Shown: one piece after another, positions 60,456-64,000 of the stretch
Numbering within the stretch: position 1 is the stretch's first letter
How the letters are laid out: each line of letters starts with the position of its first letter
Source of the DNA: Acanthaster planci
Taxonomy: Eukaryota > Echinodermata > Asteroidea > Valvatida > Acanthasteridae
Length of the DNA: 64,000 nucleotides
NCBI RefSeq assembly: GCF_001949145.1
Contig: NW_019091653.1
Coordinates: 1 to 64,000 of the forward strand
Direction: 5' to 3'
The notes under the pieces: model-generated
The model's input: the letters and a program-made list of their open reading frames with translations, nothing else
The model's database searches: none
Told to the model about the DNA's origin: nothing
Program-made: the position numbers and the translations under genes

Positions 60456-63400
60456 TTTTTAGGTCAGCGGCGAACGAAAATCCGGATTTTTAAAGATAGT
60501 TCTTATTTGACATGTTGGAGGAAAACATTATACCGCTGGGCCTGAACGTTAAAATGGCAGATGTGTAACGTTAGGCCTAGGGCCCTTTTGACGGTCAAGC
60601 GCCTTGAAAGTTTCGGTCGCCGGTCACTCTTTCGCTGTTTGTCTTCCTACCTCCATCCATGGTAGAACAATGTAGGTCTGCTCCTGCAAACGTGTATGTG
60701 TACAGTACATGTACGATTTATTCGGATGTTCGGGGGATCCTCAAGGCTCAAGCAGCATGCGATAGCCTTATTTTTAGACTGATTAGGCCTAGGTCACAGG
60801 TGATGCACTTCTTTCTGTCACTTGGTGTCTGAAGTTTCAATAAGCAGAAGTGTTCGACTCATTTGGCATGACAGGGTACTAGTACATGTAGGTTGCGTGT
60901 TGGAGATGACACGTACTTCTTACATGTACATGCGTACATGTAGTTGAACGACAACAGGCATGACAGGAATAGAGCTAGATTATTAACCCTAACAGTCCCA
61001 AATCTGCCAATTTCAATATGATTTTAAATATACCCTTGTGGGTTAGGGTTAAAGACTTAATTCCCTGTAATTAAATTGTATGCCCTGAATCATTTGAACT
61101 CTCTTCCCTTGTTAAATGAAGACTTTCGGATGAAAGTTGTAAGGTTGTGCCAAGCAATATGCTGGGCACAATCTTAAAACTTTCATAATTCTGAATGCAA
61201 AGGAAAAGGGCCCCCTAGTAGTTATTGAAGATTTTGCTCTTCCAAAAGTTTTGGTCGGGGCAGGGGTATTAAAGTGAAATCTTCCCTAATTGAGCCCTAG
61301 ATGATGTATGTGTGTTGTTGATCATGGCACAGAAAAATTCACAGATTTCCCAATGTCACAAACATTCGGGCTAGAGTTACATACTTCAGACAATGTCAGA
61401 GGAGGTACATGTAGATAAAAGAGTATACATGTGGGCCTACATGTGTGTCATGTACGTGCACATTTGGCATCCCCTTGTATTTTAAATTCGAGAAATTAAC
61501 TCTTCAGAAAAAGATGTATCTCTTCAACCTCTTGTCTTATCACATGTACCACCATATACATGTATGTACATGTAGGTGACTGTACAATGTTTTAAGTGCA
61601 TGTACACGTGTACACGTTCACAGTTGCTCTTAAAATTAACACTAGTTACATGTACTTGTTATGCGAGCGACCTCCTTTGTACATGTACATAGTTAATTTA
61701 AGACTGCAATTGCCAGTTTGAAATACATGTACCAGTAAATGAGATCTAATTTTGTGGAAGTTGTGCTTTTTACATCACTGAGAAGAGATGTACATTGTTG
61801 ACTGTATATTTCTCCTTTTGTTTTTCTATACTACAGGCTGTCATTGTCAATATCCCTGGATAAATGTACACCCCATTGATGTAACTGTACTTTAACCAAA
61901 CTCGTGTGGGTTTTTGGCTCCTTGTAGAGTCACAAATATTGAGAAGCATTGCGTGGCCTAAGTATAATGCTGTACATGTAACCGTACTATACTGCTACTT
62001 CAGAACAAGGGCTAAAGGCTCTCATTACCAGTTACTTGAGGTGCTCCCACTAAGTTACCCAGAAGTAAAACGAGCAAACAAACAAATAAACCCAAAACCA
62101 CCTGATAGTAAAAAGGCAATGTCATTTACAAAGTGCCTACACTTCCTGCATTTTGCGGGTCAGAATGATGGACAGAACAGTGCAACGTACTGCTAAGAGA
62201 AACAATTGTACTTGTATGAAACCTGGTTAATCAGACTCTTTTAGCTTAACCTTAATTGCTCCAAGACCCTCAAACTCCAACTGTAGGTTTTGTTCCTACG
62301 TGTACATGTAGTTTTGTCAAGTTTCGGCTGATTCAGCCCCATATGATTTACCATACAAACAGGTACCGGTAGGAACATTTTGAACATTGTTTTAATGTTT
62401 TAACTGCTTTTATGAATCTCTTTTTTTTTTGCCTCATGGTTAAAGTCATCCAGCCACAACTGAAAGGTGATAATTAGACTATGACATTACCAGTAACTCC
62501 ATCGCATCTACTGTAGTACAGTGTACGTGTACATGTACGTATGTATCATAAATTTTTATCTTCATCATCGTCAAAAACAGTTGGTACATGTACTTGGAAA
62601 TACATACCGTAGTTCCCTTTAATATTGCAAGGAAGCATTGAAAGGACTTAAGTTGAAGTACGACCCTCGAAAGCAAGTTGATAAAATACCAAGTTTATGA
62701 CCAGTAAAATTAAATGGAAATTTACAACAACAGCAAAGAAGGACAGAAGATTATGACCGGTCACATTTTTTCAGGACATTCCTTGTCTACAGTACTTGTG
62801 TACTCTTACATACATGTAGAAATTTCAGATCAAAGTTCAAGTGTATACAGGTCTGTACTTGGTATACAGTTCATACCGGATGTACCTGTACTGGTACATG
62901 TCTATACATGTACTGGTTCACATCTTGGAATCAGCCAGTAAACTTTATACTCTCTAGAACACAGAGAGAAAAAAGCAATGGTTTGTACATGTACATTGTA
63001 CATGTAAATGTCATCCTGGGATTCCTTGCAAAGTCCAAATTTTGAAAGAAATCTCTGTGATAGAGGGACTCTTCCAACAAAGAAACAGCTCAGGCTTTAC
63101 ATACATGTAGGTCCCTAACTACCGGTAGCCCAGGTTGGACATTGTTTTCATTACACTACGACTGACATCAAGGGTTTAAAAGTCCTCCTACAATGCAGAA
63201 ATGTCTTCAACATTGTTTTCGAACATTTTTACCTGGCAAAGACAACTCAATTGTCGTTCACTGAATATGCCTCAAAATTTGAGGGGCTGAAGAGGCCCCA
63301 CCCATGCTACTCCTTCCCTTCAACATTTTTTGAAAGACACAATAGAGTAAAAATGTTCTAGTGTACATGTATCTTGCTGTTCTGCACCCTATACCAACCA

Positions 63401-64000
63401 TTGCTTGTAAAGTGTCAGGCATATGTATTCCAATATCTTACTAATTTCTATGTCCTGTTTCATTTCCTTCTCATCTTGTAGAACCTATTGATTCAACAAA
63501 TACAGCTTGCCCCCAGGGAAAAATCATCCTTCAATCAAGCATGCATGCAATAAAGGCTGTGGAGTTTGTGGCAGAAAAAAACGTGCCGTGATTTTGTCTT
63601 TTGTACGTGAGCCCCATCCACCAAATATTGCAATATTGTGCCTGTCAGAATGAATCTTTCAGACTTTGTATTTGCTTGCATTATGTCAGATCCAGTTGAT
63701 AGTCTCATTTAACTCGCTGTGGATTTTCTCCTTAAAGGGTCCGTCACAGTGCAATAGTTTTGCAGCAACGTTGAAAATGCACCCTGATGCTTTCTTAACC
63801 TGGCTTTCAGTTTTTGTTTTACAAGTTTGAATGGTGTTTTGATACCTCTCAGTTGTGCTGATGCAAACTTCAGTTTTCATGAGAAAAAGTGTGATGCTAT
63901 TCCAGGAAGAAATCTCAACTTTGCATGACATGTACGTACTTGGACATACTGTACATATACATGTACATCTACATGTACTTGTAACTTTGGCACAAAAAAA
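60456..64000. other. Noncoding region rich in TACATGTA motifs
   Basis: TACATG and CATGTA words, often joined as palindromes, occur every few hundred bases, as in the introns of the two plus-strand genes. No convincing exon was found. It could be a large first intron or intergenic DNA. Confidence 0.4.

Noticed and set aside
1-64000. CRISPR arrays, bacterial operons or prophage
   Set aside because: The repeats are tandem without unique spacers of fixed length, and the genes have introns, so these prokaryotic features do not apply.

Overview
The window is animal nuclear DNA. It has split genes with GT-AG introns, a low gene density, many short inverted-repeat elements, a tRNA-derived SINE, a large tandem array and assembly Ns. 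The gene content (an SRCR/discoidin secreted protein, an intronless rhodopsin-type receptor with a decayed paralogue, imidazolonepropionase, and a Mutator-type transposase gene with a SWIM finger) suggests a marine deuterostome invertebrate such as an echinoderm, hemichordate or amphioxus. The species is an inference; I cannot fix it from sequence alone.

Layout. Positions 1-7,545 hold about 33 diverged copies of a 205-245 bp tandem repeat. Each unit carries an 86-nt segment bounded by CAG and GTAA, so it looks like an exon cassette. From 7,546 to 12,640 there is noncoding DNA with a foldback element and one doubtful ORF. From 12,641 to 22,177 (+) lies a complete eight-exon imidazolonepropionase gene (AMDHD1 type, 442 aa), reconstructed with consistent intron phases. 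Its intron 2 holds a hAT-like MITE, and its intron 4 holds a 28-bp minisatellite that seems to have grown from the exon 4 splice donor. From 22,178 to 27,500 there is little, except an unassigned coding-like frame at 26,019-26,375. A class A GPCR lies on the minus strand at 27,623-28,774, and a broken GPCR relic at about 32,925-33,272.

From 35,848 to 42,662 (minus) I reconstruct a complete six-exon gene for a 388-aa secreted protein: signal peptide, short linker, F5/8 type C (discoidin) domain, two SRCR domains. All domain borders are phase 1 introns. From 46,587 to 55,222 (+) I reconstruct a five-exon gene for a 787-aa MULE-transposase-like protein with an N-terminal zinc-binding region, an intact-looking D-D-E set and a SWIM finger. 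A SINE and a MITE lie in its introns. From 55,500 to 64,000 I see no convincing coding exon; a CpG-rich patch near 60,200-60,455 could be the start of another gene.

The genes do not form a pathway. One is housekeeping metabolism (histidine breakdown), one is a receptor, one is a probable extracellular recognition protein and one is transposase-derived. The points most worth following up are the exon-like tandem array, the minisatellite seeded by a splice site, the discoidin-SRCR-SRCR protein with its shared extra cysteine, and the multi-exon MULE gene.
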